DNA of 44,379 nt from an uncultured Armatimonadota bacterium (GTDB lineage Bacteria > Armatimonadota > Fimbriimonadia > Fimbriimonadales > Fimbriimonadaceae), in contig CAILEM010000120.1 of NCBI GenBank assembly GCA_903833215.1, positions 1 to 44,379 of the forward strand, in the 5' to 3' direction. The position numbers and the translations under genes are program-made. Under the pieces are notes generated by a model. The model saw nothing but the letters and a program-made list of their open reading frames with translations. It had not been told where the DNA came from and searched no databases. Shown here in pieces: positions 7,019 through 15,967 of the stretch. Numbering within the stretch: position 1 is the stretch's first letter; every line of letters begins with the position of its first letter.

Positions 7019-8713
7019 TCATCGGTGCCGATTCCATTCGAAGGTTATCGGAGCCACAAAGAACCTAGCGAGTGGAGTTATCAGGATGACGATTGGCAGC
7101 CATAGGGCTGGGTCGATTGGATGGTGATATGAATAGTCATCCACCAGGTTTGTGAATATGATAGGAAATACCTTCCAGATCAATACAGCTGCTCCGATCC
7201 AAGCTACAACGCCGCCCGCAACCGCCTTCATGGGAATCCACTCTTTGGCTTTCAGAGTGAAAGCTGATGTCACTGTGGTAGTAATTTTCAGCGCAACTAA
7301 ACTCCAAGCAATCGGCACTGCGTGTGAACGTACCCAAGAGTCGTTTGCGTTGGTGGACATCCAAACATAGGCACCCACTGCAGTGAAGAGCAGAAGTGCG
7401 GTGTAAACCACTAGACGGCGGCCGGCAATTTCCCATGCGAAAAGCAGTGTTTGTGCGTTCCAGATGAGCAGCCACATCAGAAAGAAGCTAAACAGGCAAG
7501 CGAGTGGATACGGAATTGGAGAGGACGTCACCTTGTCCAGAAAGTCTTGAGCCGAGGGACCAGGATTTACCTGCAGGACACATGCTGAGGTAACCATCGC
7601 ACCTGCGGTAGCGATCGCCGTCAGGAAAGATCCGATCAGTGATGTGCGTATGATTGACCCGATGAAGTTGGCCCCTGACAGGGGGCGAGTGGAGGTGAAC
7701 GGATGAAGGAAGAAATCAGACCGAAAAAGGTCTGACTTTCTAGGTATCGCGCCGACGAGAAAGGCGGCCACGATCATGTAATCAAAGAAGGTCAAGACGT
7801 TACTCGTGACACCTTGGGGGTGGTCACCACCCATCGCCTCGCGCGTGCGAATGACTGTGCCGACAATGAGGAACACAACACACCAACCCAAACCTACGAT
7901 GGGCAAGAATTGCCCATGGCGTTTCCACAACATCCAGTCGAGTGTCCGCGCTCGGCTAGCAAATGCGGGTCGTTCGACCACCTTCGCGATGTTGATCGGT
8001 TTCTCCCGCTCGTAAGAATCTGCTCGGCTCCCGCTTGCGTGTCGTGCGTGGCCAAAACCGATGGGAGAGAGGAGCAGACTGAGGCCCGAAAACCCCACAT
8101 AGACCGAAAACATGACAGCTGGACCGAGTTGGTAAACACTGCTAAGGATGTATAGCGGTACGAACCACAGGATGAGAACACATACGAGCCATGGTTTGAC
8201 ATAGCGTGGCCTGAATTTCGACCAAGCCAATCCCTGTAATGAAATGGTCACCGAGCACGTGACCACAAACGAAAGTTCAACGCCTACAAGTGGAAACTCT
8301 GGCCAATATACGACGCCAGCAAGGGCGAAGAGGAGGGCCGAACAAATTGCCCCGAAAAGCATCGGCACGTAGACCATCGCCCTATCGCTGACGGGCAGGG
8401 TGAGCATAAATATTGGATAGGCTGAACCAAAGCCCTTGTCGTCTCCGAGACTGCTCGGCGAGTCACCATTTGCCAATCTTGCCATGAACAACAGGCAGGT
8501 GATTCCGAGACCCAGACTGGACACACCCATCGCAATGGAAACAAAAGGTTGAGGGACAAAACTGCTGACCCTCGTAGCGATGATGAGCAACGCTATTCCC
8601 AGTAGTTCAGCCCGGTGTTTCAACCACAGAGGCCAAAACAGAGCAACAGTCAGGCGAACGGTGGATTTTGCCCTTTCAACTCCTACCAAGTCGCGTGATG
8701 CATTCAAGCTCAT
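7019..8713 (-). CDS. ABC transporter permease subunit
   Basis: This 564-residue polytopic membrane protein has roughly 12 hydrophobic segments, with basic cytoplasmic loops (for example KSTVRL near the N-terminus and GHARHASGSRADSYEREKP near residue 230). It is the third gene of a GntR-ATPase-permease operon: its ATG overlaps the stop of the ATPase gene by 4 nt. The arrangement and length match ABC-2-type exporters paired with YtrA-like regulators. The substrate is unknown; drug, peptide or cell-wall-antibiotic export is possible for this class. The sequence has no recognisable permease motif beyond the hydrophobicity. Confidence 0.8.
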   Translation of the reverse strand: MSLNASRDLVGVERAKSTVRLTVALFWPLWLKHRAELLGIALLIIATRVSSFVPQPFVSIAMGVSSLGLGITCLLFMARLANGDSPSSLGDDKGFGSAYPIFMLTLPVSDRAMVYVPMLFGAICSALLFALAGVVYWPEFPLVGVELSFVVTCSVTISLQGLAWSKFRPRYVKPWLVCVLILWFVPLYILSSVYQLGPAVMFSVYVGFSGLSLLLSPIGFGHARHASGSRADSYEREKPINIAKVVERPAFASRARTLDWMLWKRHGQFLPIVGLGWCVVFLIVGTVIRTREAMGGDHPQGVTSNVLTFFDYMIVAAFLVGAIPRKSDLFRSDFFLHPFTSTRPLSGANFIGSIIRTSLIGSFLTAIATAGAMVTSACVLQVNPGPSAQDFLDKVTSSPIPYPLACLFSFFLMWLLIWNAQTLLFAWEIAGRRLVVYTALLLFTAVGAYVWMSTNANDSWVRSHAVPIAWSLVALKITTTVTSAFTLKAKEWIPMKAVAGGVVAWIGAAVLIWKVFPIIFTNLVDDYSYHHPIDPALWLPIVILITPLARFFVAPITFEWNRHR

Positions 8714-9603
8714 TTCTCACCTTCTGTAGGCCTTGCATAGGCAACGAATATCTCGTCAAAGCTTGCGCACCTTTGCGATACGATCGTTGCATTGAGTTGC
8801 TTTGCCTGGAGGTGGGCATCTTCAGCTGTGCCTTTGAACACTACCGACCACTCTTTATCACGCCCTTCAAAGCCGACGGCCCCTTTAAGTTGAGGAGGTA
8901 CTTGCACCGGTGCGGGGAGCACGAGAGTGAGTTCAAGGTGCGTTTCCTTGAGGTCATCCAAAGCATCGCAGAAGATGATCTTTCCGTTCTTCATCATCGC
9001 GACTCGGTCGGCGACGCGGTCGACTTCGCCAAGCAGATGGGATGAAAATAGGACGGTTCGGCCCTCTTCGGCGATGGTTCGAACAATTGCGCCAAGAATG
9101 TCTCTCCTCACGATCGGATCGAGCCCTGAGGAGGGTTCATCAAGCAACAGGAGTTCGGGCTTGTAAGCAAGGGCCGCCATCAATCCCGCACGCGCCCTTT
9201 GGCCCTTTGAGAGGCTATTCAGCTTGGCACCCCGCTCAAGATTGAACTCCCGAACGAGCTGATTGGCGTAATCCTGATCCCACGTGGCATAGAACCCCTG
9301 CATGAATCTTTGAAGTTCGTAAATGCGCATCCAACCCGGCAAGATGTCCTCTTCAGACAGATATCCGATCTTGGCGAGGACAGGCTCAGGATGCGTTGCT
9401 GGATTCATTCCGAATACTGAGACTGTTCCTCGCTCTGGTTTATAGAGGCCAAGGATGTGCTTGATGAGGGTTGTCTTGCCCGAGCCGTTTTCTCCGACGA
9501 GTCCGAGCACGGTGCCTTTCTCAAGTTGAAGGTTCACGTTGTCGAGAGCCGTCTTGCGTCCGAAACTGCGTGTAACGTTTTGAATATCGACGATAGGGTT
9601 CAT
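8710..9603 (-). CDS. ABC transporter ATP-binding protein (YtrB/BcrA-like)
   Basis: The 297-residue ATPase has Walker A GENGSGKTT at 37-45, a signature LSKGQ at 131-135 (degenerate, as often in this class), Walker B LLLLDEP at 151-157, and an H-loop in FSSHLL. A C-terminal extension of about 70 residues follows the nucleotide-binding fold. The start overlaps the stop of the GntR regulator gene (ATGA-type overlap at 9600-9603) and its own stop overlaps the permease start, so the three are translationally coupled. It powers the adjacent permease. Confidence 0.93.
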   Translation of the reverse strand: MNPIVDIQNVTRSFGRKTALDNVNLQLEKGTVLGLVGENGSGKTTLIKHILGLYKPERGTVSVFGMNPATHPEPVLAKIGYLSEEDILPGWMRIYELQRFMQGFYATWDQDYANQLVREFNLERGAKLNSLSKGQRARAGLMAALAYKPELLLLDEPSSGLDPIVRRDILGAIVRTIAEEGRTVLFSSHLLGEVDRVADRVAMMKNGKIIFCDALDDLKETHLELTLVLPAPVQVPPQLKGAVGFEGRDKEWSVVFKGTAEDAHLQAKQLNATIVSQRCASFDEIFVAYARPTEGEK

Positions 9604-10028
9604 CAGAGGGTGTCCTGCGACTTGTCGGGTCGTATTTCGTTGTTGGAGGTAGGGCTTAGGTCAGATGCGCGGGAATGGAGTAGTTCGATAACTTCATCGA
9701 CGGAGATTCCCATTTGCCGCGCCTCCGAGAGGAGGGCATCAACGCGCTCGGACAGGATGCGGATTTGCTCTTTCCGAGCTAAGGGCGAACCGCCATCGGA
9801 AACATAGGTGCCGGCAGTGCGTCGCTTTTCGACAACTCCGGCTGCTTCTAGCTCTCGGTATGCGCGCGCCACAGTGTTTGGATTCACGACCAATTGCTCT
9901 GCCAACACCCGAATCGGCGGCATCTCGTCACCAGGACTCAGGCGCCCAGAGGCAACCATATATTTGATCTGGTTGACGATCTGAAGATAGATCGGCACTC
10001 CCTCGCTGGTCGTTATGTGGAGCTGCAT
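9603..10028 (-). CDS. GntR-family regulator, YtrA type
   Basis: The 141-residue protein has an N-terminal winged helix with the family pattern PIYLQIVNQIKYMVASG...LPP-like (here MPPIRVLAEQLVVNPNTVARAYRELE) and a short C-terminal helix pair, the size of the YtrA subfamily. AGGAGGG precedes the ATG. It is the first gene of the operon with the ABC ATPase and permease, which is the classic YtrA arrangement of a repressor controlling its own export system. A palindrome at 10054-10075, just upstream, is a strong candidate operator. Confidence 0.92.
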   Translation of the reverse strand: MQLHITTSEGVPIYLQIVNQIKYMVASGRLSPGDEMPPIRVLAEQLVVNPNTVARAYRELEAAGVVEKRRTAGTYVSDGGSPLARKEQIRILSERVDALLSEARQMGISVDEVIELLHSRASDLSPTSNNEIRPDKSQDTL

Positions 10029-10053
10029 AAGCCCTCCTCGATATTTTGACTCA

Positions 10054-10075
10054 TTGTATTAATTCAATAATACAA
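10054..10075. promoter_or_regulatory. Palindromic operator for the GntR/ABC operon
   Basis: TTGTATTA-N6-TAATACAA is a perfect 8-bp inverted repeat located 26-47 nt before the GntR start codon. YtrA-type regulators bind palindromes with TGT...ACA ends and A/T-rich centres. The site overlaps the likely promoter, which fits autorepression relieved by a ligand. Confidence 0.75.
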
Positions 10076-10547
10076 GATGATTTGTAGGAAAGCAAGAGAT
10101 TTGTGATGGGTTATCGACTTCCAGACACTAGATGATTGACGACCGACGAATTCGGTGGCGAGTCTCAGGAAAGAGCGTTCGCAATGTCCAGGATTTTCGG
10201 ACGGATTCGTAGGAGTTTGGCACCGCCTAGCGTTCAATCACCCGCAGGGTCAGGAAAGGGAAAGACAGCACCCAGCGGTGTGAGCGTCCGGACCAGCTAC
10301 CGAAGAGAACTGAAATAGAAGTGAACCATGAGCCTGCCGTAGGATTAGCTTGGATGGGTGGATTATGTTGGAGATTTACGGCGGGTGGGGGGAGTGGTTG
10401 ATCCGATAACAAACTTGCGTCGCGCCGCAGGCGTGACTCGACATTTCCGCTATAGGCGAGCGTATCCAGAGATCTGGAGTCCCGACCGGGGCGGGACGCA
10501 GGGACGGCATAATCCCCTCCCGACCCTCCACCTTTTTGAAAAAAGGA

Positions 10548-10576
10548 GAGGGCATCAGTGCTGCGATGCTCCTGTG
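10548..10576. repeat. Dispersed hairpin repeat, copy 3
   Basis: GAGGGCATCAGTGCTGCGAT followed by GCTCCTGTG aligns gaplessly with copy 2 at 272-310. It is the start of a longer block (to about 10653) that is repeated at 10710-10813. Confidence 0.6.
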
Positions 10577-10704
10577 CATTCGAGAGGTTCGCCGTGTTTG
10601 TGGCGACGTCCCGAACGAAGCAACCGGCGTTCCTCGGGGTCGTAATCGATATCTCCGCTAAAGGCGAGCTTATCGAGAGACTGGAGTGCCGACAGGGTCG
10701 GGAG

Positions 10705-10737
10705 GCACCGAGGGCATCAGTGCCCGGTGCTCTTGTG
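10705..10737. repeat. Dispersed hairpin repeat, copy 4
   Basis: GCACC-GA-GGGCA-TCAG-TGCCC-GGTGC forms a near-perfect 10-bp hairpin with a TCAG tetraloop and a 2-nt bulge (10705-10730). The copy then continues with the shared GCTC and GTG. Confidence 0.6.
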
Positions 10738-10891
10738 CATTCGAGCGGCTCGTCATGTTTGTGGCGACGCCCCGAACGATGCAACAGGTGTTTCTCGAGG
10801 TTTTAATCGATACCAACGGCTGCTGCGTCTGTACGATCACCGCCGAATACGGGGGCTGGGGGTGATTTCGACTTTTGATCTCAATCGGTAG

Positions 10892-10936
10892 GCTAAGAAG
10901 CGTTGGTGCGCGTGATGCGCATCAACGCTTCTTAGC
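10892..10936 (-). terminator. Strong hairpin terminator
   Basis: Arms 10892-10911 and 10917-10936 form a 20-bp stem with a single G.T wobble and a 5-nt loop GTGAT. It lies 20 nt downstream of the cytochrome c peroxidase stop, on its 3' side. Confidence 0.75.
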
Positions 10937-10956
10937 AGTTGACTCAGGAAACGACC

Positions 10957-12030
10957 TTACGGGTTTGAGCCGTTGAGATATTTGTTGTCGGTCAGCGTCT
11001 TAAGGAACGCGACGAGGGCGGCTTGATCGGCGGCGCTAAGGTGAACACCTCCGGCTTGGCGTGCAAGTCCTGGATCGAGAGTTGCACTGGGGAGGATTCC
11101 ATCGCTGTAGTGAGCGACAACGTCTTCTAGCGTCTCGAAGCGACCGTCATGCATGTACGGTCCTGTGACCGACAGATTGCGTAGGGAAGGAGTTTTGAAC
11201 TTTCCGAGGTCGGATGCTCTACCGGTAACGGCTTGGCGACCTGGATCTTTGGGCTGGGCGTCGAGCCCGTTGTTGCGGAACTCAAAGTTGCTTAGCAGTG
11301 GACCATTGCCGTGGCATCGGGCGCAGTCGGCACCGAACTGATTCTGGCGCGGGTTGAATGGTGTTTGGAATAGTCGAGCGCCTCTCTGCTCTTGAGCGGT
11401 GAGCCTCGCCAGTCCCCGCTGGGAAAGGTCAAACTTCGAGTTGCCGCTCAGGAGGGTGAGCTCAAATTGCTCAAGTGCGAGTGCGATGCGGGTACTGGTG
11501 ATACCGGCTGACCCAAATGCTTTGGCGAACTGGGCGACGTAGGTTTTGTCCGCGCTCAGGGCGGCAATCGCCTTGGGTAGCGTCTGATTCATCTCAACCG
11601 GATTCTGAATCGGTTGAAGTGCCTGGTTTCTTAGGCTTGGGGCGCGGCCATCCCAGAAGAAGTCGTGCTGGTATGCCAAGTTGAATAGCGCCATGGCATT
11701 TCGTGTGCCCTTTGCACCGGTAGCACCCACGCTTACGGCTTTGCCTTGGTCACTAAATGCTGAGGCTGGGCTATGGCAGCTTGCGCAGGATTGAGTGTTG
11801 TTACCAGAGAGCTTTGTCTCGTTGAAGAGTCGTTGGCCGAGAGCAACGCCTTCATTGGTGAGGACGTTATCTCGAGGCAATACAGGAACGGGAAACCCGG
11901 GCGGGACGACGAAATTGTAACGAGTGGTTCCTTTGGGGATGGTTCCGCCGCCATTGCCTTGCGCAAAACCCGCAAGGATTCCGGCGACGCCAAACAAACC
12001 AAATGCAAGTGACTTCCAATGCCTTCTCAT
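10957..12030 (-). CDS. Di-haem cytochrome c peroxidase (MauG/CcpA family)
   Basis: The 357-residue protein has a signal peptide (about 1-23) and two c-type haem sites, CASCH (C82, C85, H86) and CARCH (C236, C239, H240). Further family marks are FFWDGRAPSL, LEQFELTLLSG and PSLRNLSVTGPYMHDGRF with a likely haem ligand M293. The order and about 340-residue mature length fit the periplasmic cytochrome c peroxidase/MauG family, which reduces peroxide or oxidises protein substrates. It stands alone with its own terminator, and no cytochrome donor or MauG partner is encoded nearby. Confidence 0.92.
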   Translation of the reverse strand: MRRHWKSLAFGLFGVAGILAGFAQGNGGGTIPKGTTRYNFVVPPGFPVPVLPRDNVLTNEGVALGQRLFNETKLSGNNTQSCASCHSPASAFSDQGKAVSVGATGAKGTRNAMALFNLAYQHDFFWDGRAPSLRNQALQPIQNPVEMNQTLPKAIAALSADKTYVAQFAKAFGSAGITSTRIALALEQFELTLLSGNSKFDLSQRGLARLTAQEQRGARLFQTPFNPRQNQFGADCARCHGNGPLLSNFEFRNNGLDAQPKDPGRQAVTGRASDLGKFKTPSLRNLSVTGPYMHDGRFETLEDVVAHYSDGILPSATLDPGLARQAGGVHLSAADQAALVAFLKTLTDNKYLNGSNP

Positions 12031-12147
12031 ATGCTCATCTCCAGCCCCAACCTTGGAGCTTCAAGTTCTCGTAGCTGGGAATGGGCCCAACCCGAAGTTT
12101 GATGCAGTATGCCGTCGAGTTATGAGGAAAATATGAGGGGGTTTCGG

Positions 12148-12165
12148 TTGGGGCTAATGCCCCAA
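12148..12165 (-). terminator. Short hairpin after glycoside hydrolase gene
   Basis: TTGGGGC-TAAT-GCCCCAA is a perfect 7-bp stem beginning 3 nt after the stop of the gene ending at 12169. There is no adjacent T-run on the minus strand, so termination is plausible but not certain. Confidence 0.5.
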
Positions 12166-12168
12166 ATA

Positions 12169-14364
12169 TCATTGAATTTTGCCGCAAAGCACTGTGATAG
12201 AGTGGGCTGGAAGCGTGTACTTCGTGGTTGCTGAACTAGCGATCGTTGACTTCTGATAAGGGCCGTCCGGCACCGCGAGACCATCAACACCGTTGGGAAC
12301 CCAAGTGTAGTTCTTGGCAGAGAACTGTGCCTGCGTGACGTTGCCTGTGAAGGAGTGGGTCTTGGTATCGGAGAAGGACACGGTTGTAGTGTGAGCGGTG
12401 GCGTCTGTATTCACGATCAGCAAGCTGCTCTGACCATCGGGACGAGTCAGGGCGTAAGACAACACGACGGGATTTCCATTGTTGTCTGTCAGCGTCGTCG
12501 AAGTCGGGTTCATTCTATGAGTCAGCTTCCCAGGAACGCACCATTCCTTGGTGATTAGCTGAGAGGAGAAGAACTGCGATGTCTTTGAGATCACTTGATC
12601 ATTTGCGTCTGAAGCGAACATCCCAATCAGTCCGAAATTCGTTCCGCCGTTCGATACTTGATAGGGCAAGTATTGATAGTAGTAACTGGCCGCGCCGCCA
12701 CGCCTCATAAACTCGCCGACAAATACGGCTTGCCATAGAGCTCCGACGAGGTCGACGATAGGTTCGGCCGGAGCCGCGCTGAGGTTAACCTCTGTGATGT
12801 AGAGGGGCACGGTTTTGGCAACTTTGGCATTCGCCAGCCAGGTAAACATCGACTGCACCTGACCGACTTCCTGGGGGACAAGCGACCAGTCAACGTTCGC
12901 TTGATAGAAAGGGTAGTGCTCTGTCGAAACGAACCCGAGCGATGCAATGGCGTGGTGGGATGTAAGGTAATTGACGAAGCGCTTGAGATAATCCGTGACG
13001 CCTTTGCTGTCCGGCCAGGTCTCAGCTCCTTCCGATGAAGTAACCGGCCCACCTAATTTCAGGGTTGGATACGCGGCGTGAATCGCTGTGGCCCATTGAA
13101 TGTAGAGCGCCCCGTAATCCTCCGGAGTCATATACTGGCCATCCGCCTCTTCACCGAGTTCCACACCGACGATTGGATACTTGCGCTTCATCAGGTAAGC
13201 AATTTCAGCGGTGGCGTTCTGCGGCGTGCTGTAAATCATTGGAACCGGAACAAGCGCGGGGAGACCCTTGGCTAGATTTCCGCTCAGAATTGAATCGAGG
13301 CCGATTTGTTCAGCATCGGGATTGAGAGTCGACTTCGCGTGCCAAGGGTCTGTCGAGGAAACGTAGACTGGTGTTTGGCTCTGGTTCGGTGAGTGAGAGA
13401 TAAAGTCGGTGAATTTTCCTTGAGAATCCACGGATCCAATTCCAACCTCGTAGACCGCGTACCCCATCTTGTTACGAGGATCGGAGGCCCCATGGGTGTC
13501 ATAGGTGTTTGACGACTGGGTCATCAGGACACGCACAAATTGTGTGTAAATCCCCGCTGGTGAGAATTTGACCAACGACGAGCCACCCTTGGATCCGTTA
13601 ACGGTGCCACCAGGAAAGGTGACCCAGCTTCCACTCGCGGCACCAAACAAGGGATCATCTCCGTTCCAGTACTGCACGGAATAGTTCACTGCATAGGGAT
13701 TTGCCCACTGAATCTTCACCGCGTTGATCGTTTGAGGAACGGGAAGGATGAAAAGCATCCATTGTGGGTGGAGGGAATCGGCTTCGTGGGTATAGGTCGA
13801 GGTCAGATAGGGATTACTCTTCCAATAGGTTGATGCATTTCCGTCATCAATCAGCGAAAATGTTGAATTGTCTCCCTGATCAAACGTTGAACCTCGATGG
13901 GTAAGGCGATAGCAAGTGCTGTGCTGAATGGGGCTTCCGAGAGCAGAGCTTCCCACAAAATAACCTTGGCCATTCTTGGCATCGCTCCAGATCCCAGTTG
14001 GGTTCCAGTGCCAATCTTCGACATTCAATTCTGTGTACAGCCTGTAGGAGAGACTGCCAAAACCCGCGCTCGCCATTGCCGACACATTGGATGGTGTGAA
14101 CAACGTTGGGTAGCTTCCGGCTCCGATCTCATCGACCCCAGCACCGATGGCGGCCGCAGGGGAAAACGAATTGACGACATGGGTGGGCAGAATGTCCACC
14201 TTAATCGTGCCATTCGCCGGACTGGTCAGTGGTTGGAACGAAACACGGTTTTGGGGGAGCGGGGGAACTCTTCGTAAGTGCTTCCGCTGAGCTGCCTGAC
14301 CTGCGGCAAGCACCGACAAGCATGTTAGGAGCGCAATCACAAAGTACCGACGAGACGTGAGCAT
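12169..14364 (-). CDS. Secreted clan-A-like glycoside hydrolase with inserted F5/8C-like domain
   Basis: The 731-residue protein has a signal peptide (about 1-22). An opening barrel-like segment (residues 70-130, ending in LSYRLYTELNVEDWHWNP) is interrupted by a discoidin (F5/8 type C)-like beta domain (about 160-310). The TIM-barrel pattern then continues: VGVELGEEAD (E405/E406, candidate acid/base), LKLGGPVTSS, GFVSTEHYPF and LYITEVNLSA (E525, candidate nucleophile). A C-terminal beta domain (about 620-731) follows. This order is typical of clan GH-A enzymes such as GH39, GH51 or GH79. The exact family and substrate are not clear. A TATTCT box 8 nt before the ATG suggests a leaderless mRNA. 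Confidence 0.7.
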   Translation of the reverse strand: MLTSRRYFVIALLTCLSVLAAGQAAQRKHLRRVPPLPQNRVSFQPLTSPANGTIKVDILPTHVVNSFSPAAAIGAGVDEIGAGSYPTLFTPSNVSAMASAGFGSLSYRLYTELNVEDWHWNPTGIWSDAKNGQGYFVGSSALGSPIQHSTCYRLTHRGSTFDQGDNSTFSLIDDGNASTYWKSNPYLTSTYTHEADSLHPQWMLFILPVPQTINAVKIQWANPYAVNYSVQYWNGDDPLFGAASGSWVTFPGGTVNGSKGGSSLVKFSPAGIYTQFVRVLMTQSSNTYDTHGASDPRNKMGYAVYEVGIGSVDSQGKFTDFISHSPNQSQTPVYVSSTDPWHAKSTLNPDAEQIGLDSILSGNLAKGLPALVPVPMIYSTPQNATAEIAYLMKRKYPIVGVELGEEADGQYMTPEDYGALYIQWATAIHAAYPTLKLGGPVTSSEGAETWPDSKGVTDYLKRFVNYLTSHHAIASLGFVSTEHYPFYQANVDWSLVPQEVGQVQSMFTWLANAKVAKTVPLYITEVNLSAAPAEPIVDLVGALWQAVFVGEFMRRGGAASYYYQYLPYQVSNGGTNFGLIGMFASDANDQVISKTSQFFSSQLITKEWCVPGKLTHRMNPTSTTLTDNNGNPVVLSYALTRPDGQSSLLIVNTDATAHTTTVSFSDTKTHSFTGNVTQAQFSAKNYTWVPNGVDGLAVPDGPYQKSTIASSATTKYTLPAHSITVLCGKIQ

Positions 14365-14521
14365 CTAACTATAGAATAGTGTGCAAATCGAGGCGTTTGA
14401 TACGAATCTGCCGAGTAGACACGAAAGGGGGACCAAACGGCCCGTTCTCTAAGGCAATTCCTTTTGCTATCTGACACTGCGTCCGGCGGATGTTGGCCAG
14501 AAGGCGGGTAAGTTCTCACTA

Positions 14522-15925
14522 ATGAACTTGCCCATAGAGGAACTGACGCCTCGCCAAATCGTTGCCGAACTGGATCGCTATATCGTCGGACAGCAGGAGG
14601 CAAAGCGCGCAGTGGCGGTTGCGCTACGAAATCGGTTCCGAAGGCAGCAGCTACCGGCCGCAGATCGCGACGACATTTTGCCGAAAAATATCCTTATGGT
14701 AGGTCCGACGGGTGTTGGCAAGACGGAGATTGCGAGGCGGTTGGCTCAGCTTGCCCGAGCCCCATTTATCAAAGTGGAGGCGACCAAGTTCACTGAAGTT
14801 GGCTATGTGGGGCGGGATGTTGAGTCGATGATTCGCGACCTCGCTGCCTCTGCGGTCCGGCTGGTGGAAAAGGAACGGATGGAGCAGGTTTGGCCAGAGG
14901 CCGAGCGCCGGGCCACCGAGCGTATCATCGAAATGATCGACGACGAAATCCAAAAGGATGCTCTTGTAGATTCCACCGAGCTCGAGGTTGAGACTGACGA
15001 CGGAAATCCTTTTTACTCCGGCTACCGATCTGAGGATCCTGAGAAGCGGGCTCAGCGCCATGCGAAGCTGTTAACTGAGTTTCAAGCCGGGATTCATGAC
15101 GACATGATTCTCGAGATTTATGTCGAAGAATCCAGTAACCCGTTCCTTCAGGTGTTCACACCGGGCGGAATGGAAGAAATGGGAATTGACACGAATCAGC
15201 TTGCGAGTCCGTTTCCAAGCAAGCACGTTGCCCGCAAGATCACGGTCGCCGAAGCGAGAGATAGCCTTGTTGAAGACGAGGCGAAGAAGATGATCGACAA
15301 GTCCGCCATCCAGCGGGAGGCGATCCACCGGGCCGAACAGACGGGCATCATTTTCCTCGACGAAATCGACAAGGTGGCCGGGAAGAGCGGAACCTCAGGG
15401 CCCGACGTTTCTCGAGAGGGTGTTCAGCGAGATCTGCTGCCCATTATCGAGGGCTCGACGGTTGCGACAAAGTTTGGGCCATGTCGCACGGATCACATTC
15501 TCTTCATCGCTGCGGGCGCGTTTCATATGTCCAAGCCGAGTGACTTGATTCCAGAGTTGCAGGGAAGGCTTCCGATTCGGGTCCAGCTAGATTCCCTTCA
15601 CGAGAGAGACTTCCGAAGGATCTTGATTGAGCCCAAAAATGCACTGACCAAGCAATACGAGATGCTTTTGGCCACAGACGGAGTCACGATCACTTTCACA
15701 CCGGATGCTCTCGATGAAATCGCAAGATACGCCATGCAGGTCAACGAAAAGATGGAGAATATCGGGGCCCGTCGCCTTCACACGATCATGGAACGACTGC
15801 TGGAGGACATTCTATTCGAAGCACCAGAGATCGAGCGCAAAGTCATCGAATACTCGGGTGCGACGGTTCGAGAACGGCTGGACAAGGTTGTAAGGGAAAC
15901 GTCGCGAAGTAGTTTTGCACTTTAG
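14522..15925 (+). CDS. hslU: ATP-dependent protease ATPase subunit HslU
   Basis: The 467-residue AAA+ unfoldase starts with the typical ELTPRQIVAELDRYIVGQQEAK. It has Walker A GPTGVGKTE, the family-specific FTEVGYVGRDVESMIRDL, an intermediate (I) domain from about 110 to 260, Walker B GIIFLDEIDK, sensor EIARYAMQVNEKMENIGARRL, and a C-terminus ending in SSFAL. It would recognise and unfold proteins and pass them to the HslV peptidase. No hslV is next to it, which is unusual because hslV normally precedes hslU directly. TAAGTT at 14509-14514 lies 7 nt before the ATG and suggests a leaderless transcript. Confidence 0.95.
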   Translation: MNLPIEELTPRQIVAELDRYIVGQQEAKRAVAVALRNRFRRQQLPAADRDDILPKNILMVGPTGVGKTEIARRLAQLARAPFIKVEATKFTEVGYVGRDVESMIRDLAASAVRLVEKERMEQVWPEAERRATERIIEMIDDEIQKDALVDSTELEVETDDGNPFYSGYRSEDPEKRAQRHAKLLTEFQAGIHDDMILEIYVEESSNPFLQVFTPGGMEEMGIDTNQLASPFPSKHVARKITVAEARDSLVEDEAKKMIDKSAIQREAIHRAEQTGIIFLDEIDKVAGKSGTSGPDVSREGVQRDLLPIIEGSTVATKFGPCRTDHILFIAAGAFHMSKPSDLIPELQGRLPIRVQLDSLHERDFRRILIEPKNALTKQYEMLLATDGVTITFTPDALDEIARYAMQVNEKMENIGARRLHTIMERLLEDILFEAPEIERKVIEYSGATVRERLDKVVRETSRSSFAL

Positions 15926-15967
15926 GCCTTGGGATCGATAGATAGCTGAGTTAAACTTAGGGCTCGG

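Larger units (their letters stand above)
10076..10956. repeat. Repeat-rich intergenic region
   Basis: No convincing gene is seen over about 880 nt. Two related blocks of about 105 nt, 10548-10653 and 10710-10813, start with GAGGGCATCAGTGC and end with AATCGATA; they are about 80-85% alike by eye. A second unit, near 10440-10490 and 10647-10695 (TCCGCTA-AGGCGAG...), alternates with them. Open frames here simply translate the repeats. A strong terminator ends the region at 10936. Confidence 0.65.

Noticed and set aside
10227-10784. 185-codon minus-strand frame
   Set aside because: It consists of translated repeat blocks with duplicated TDAL phrases, no start signal and no family likeness.
131-10813. 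CRISPR array from the repeated elements
   Set aside because: Copies are few, unevenly spaced and divergent, with no cas genes.
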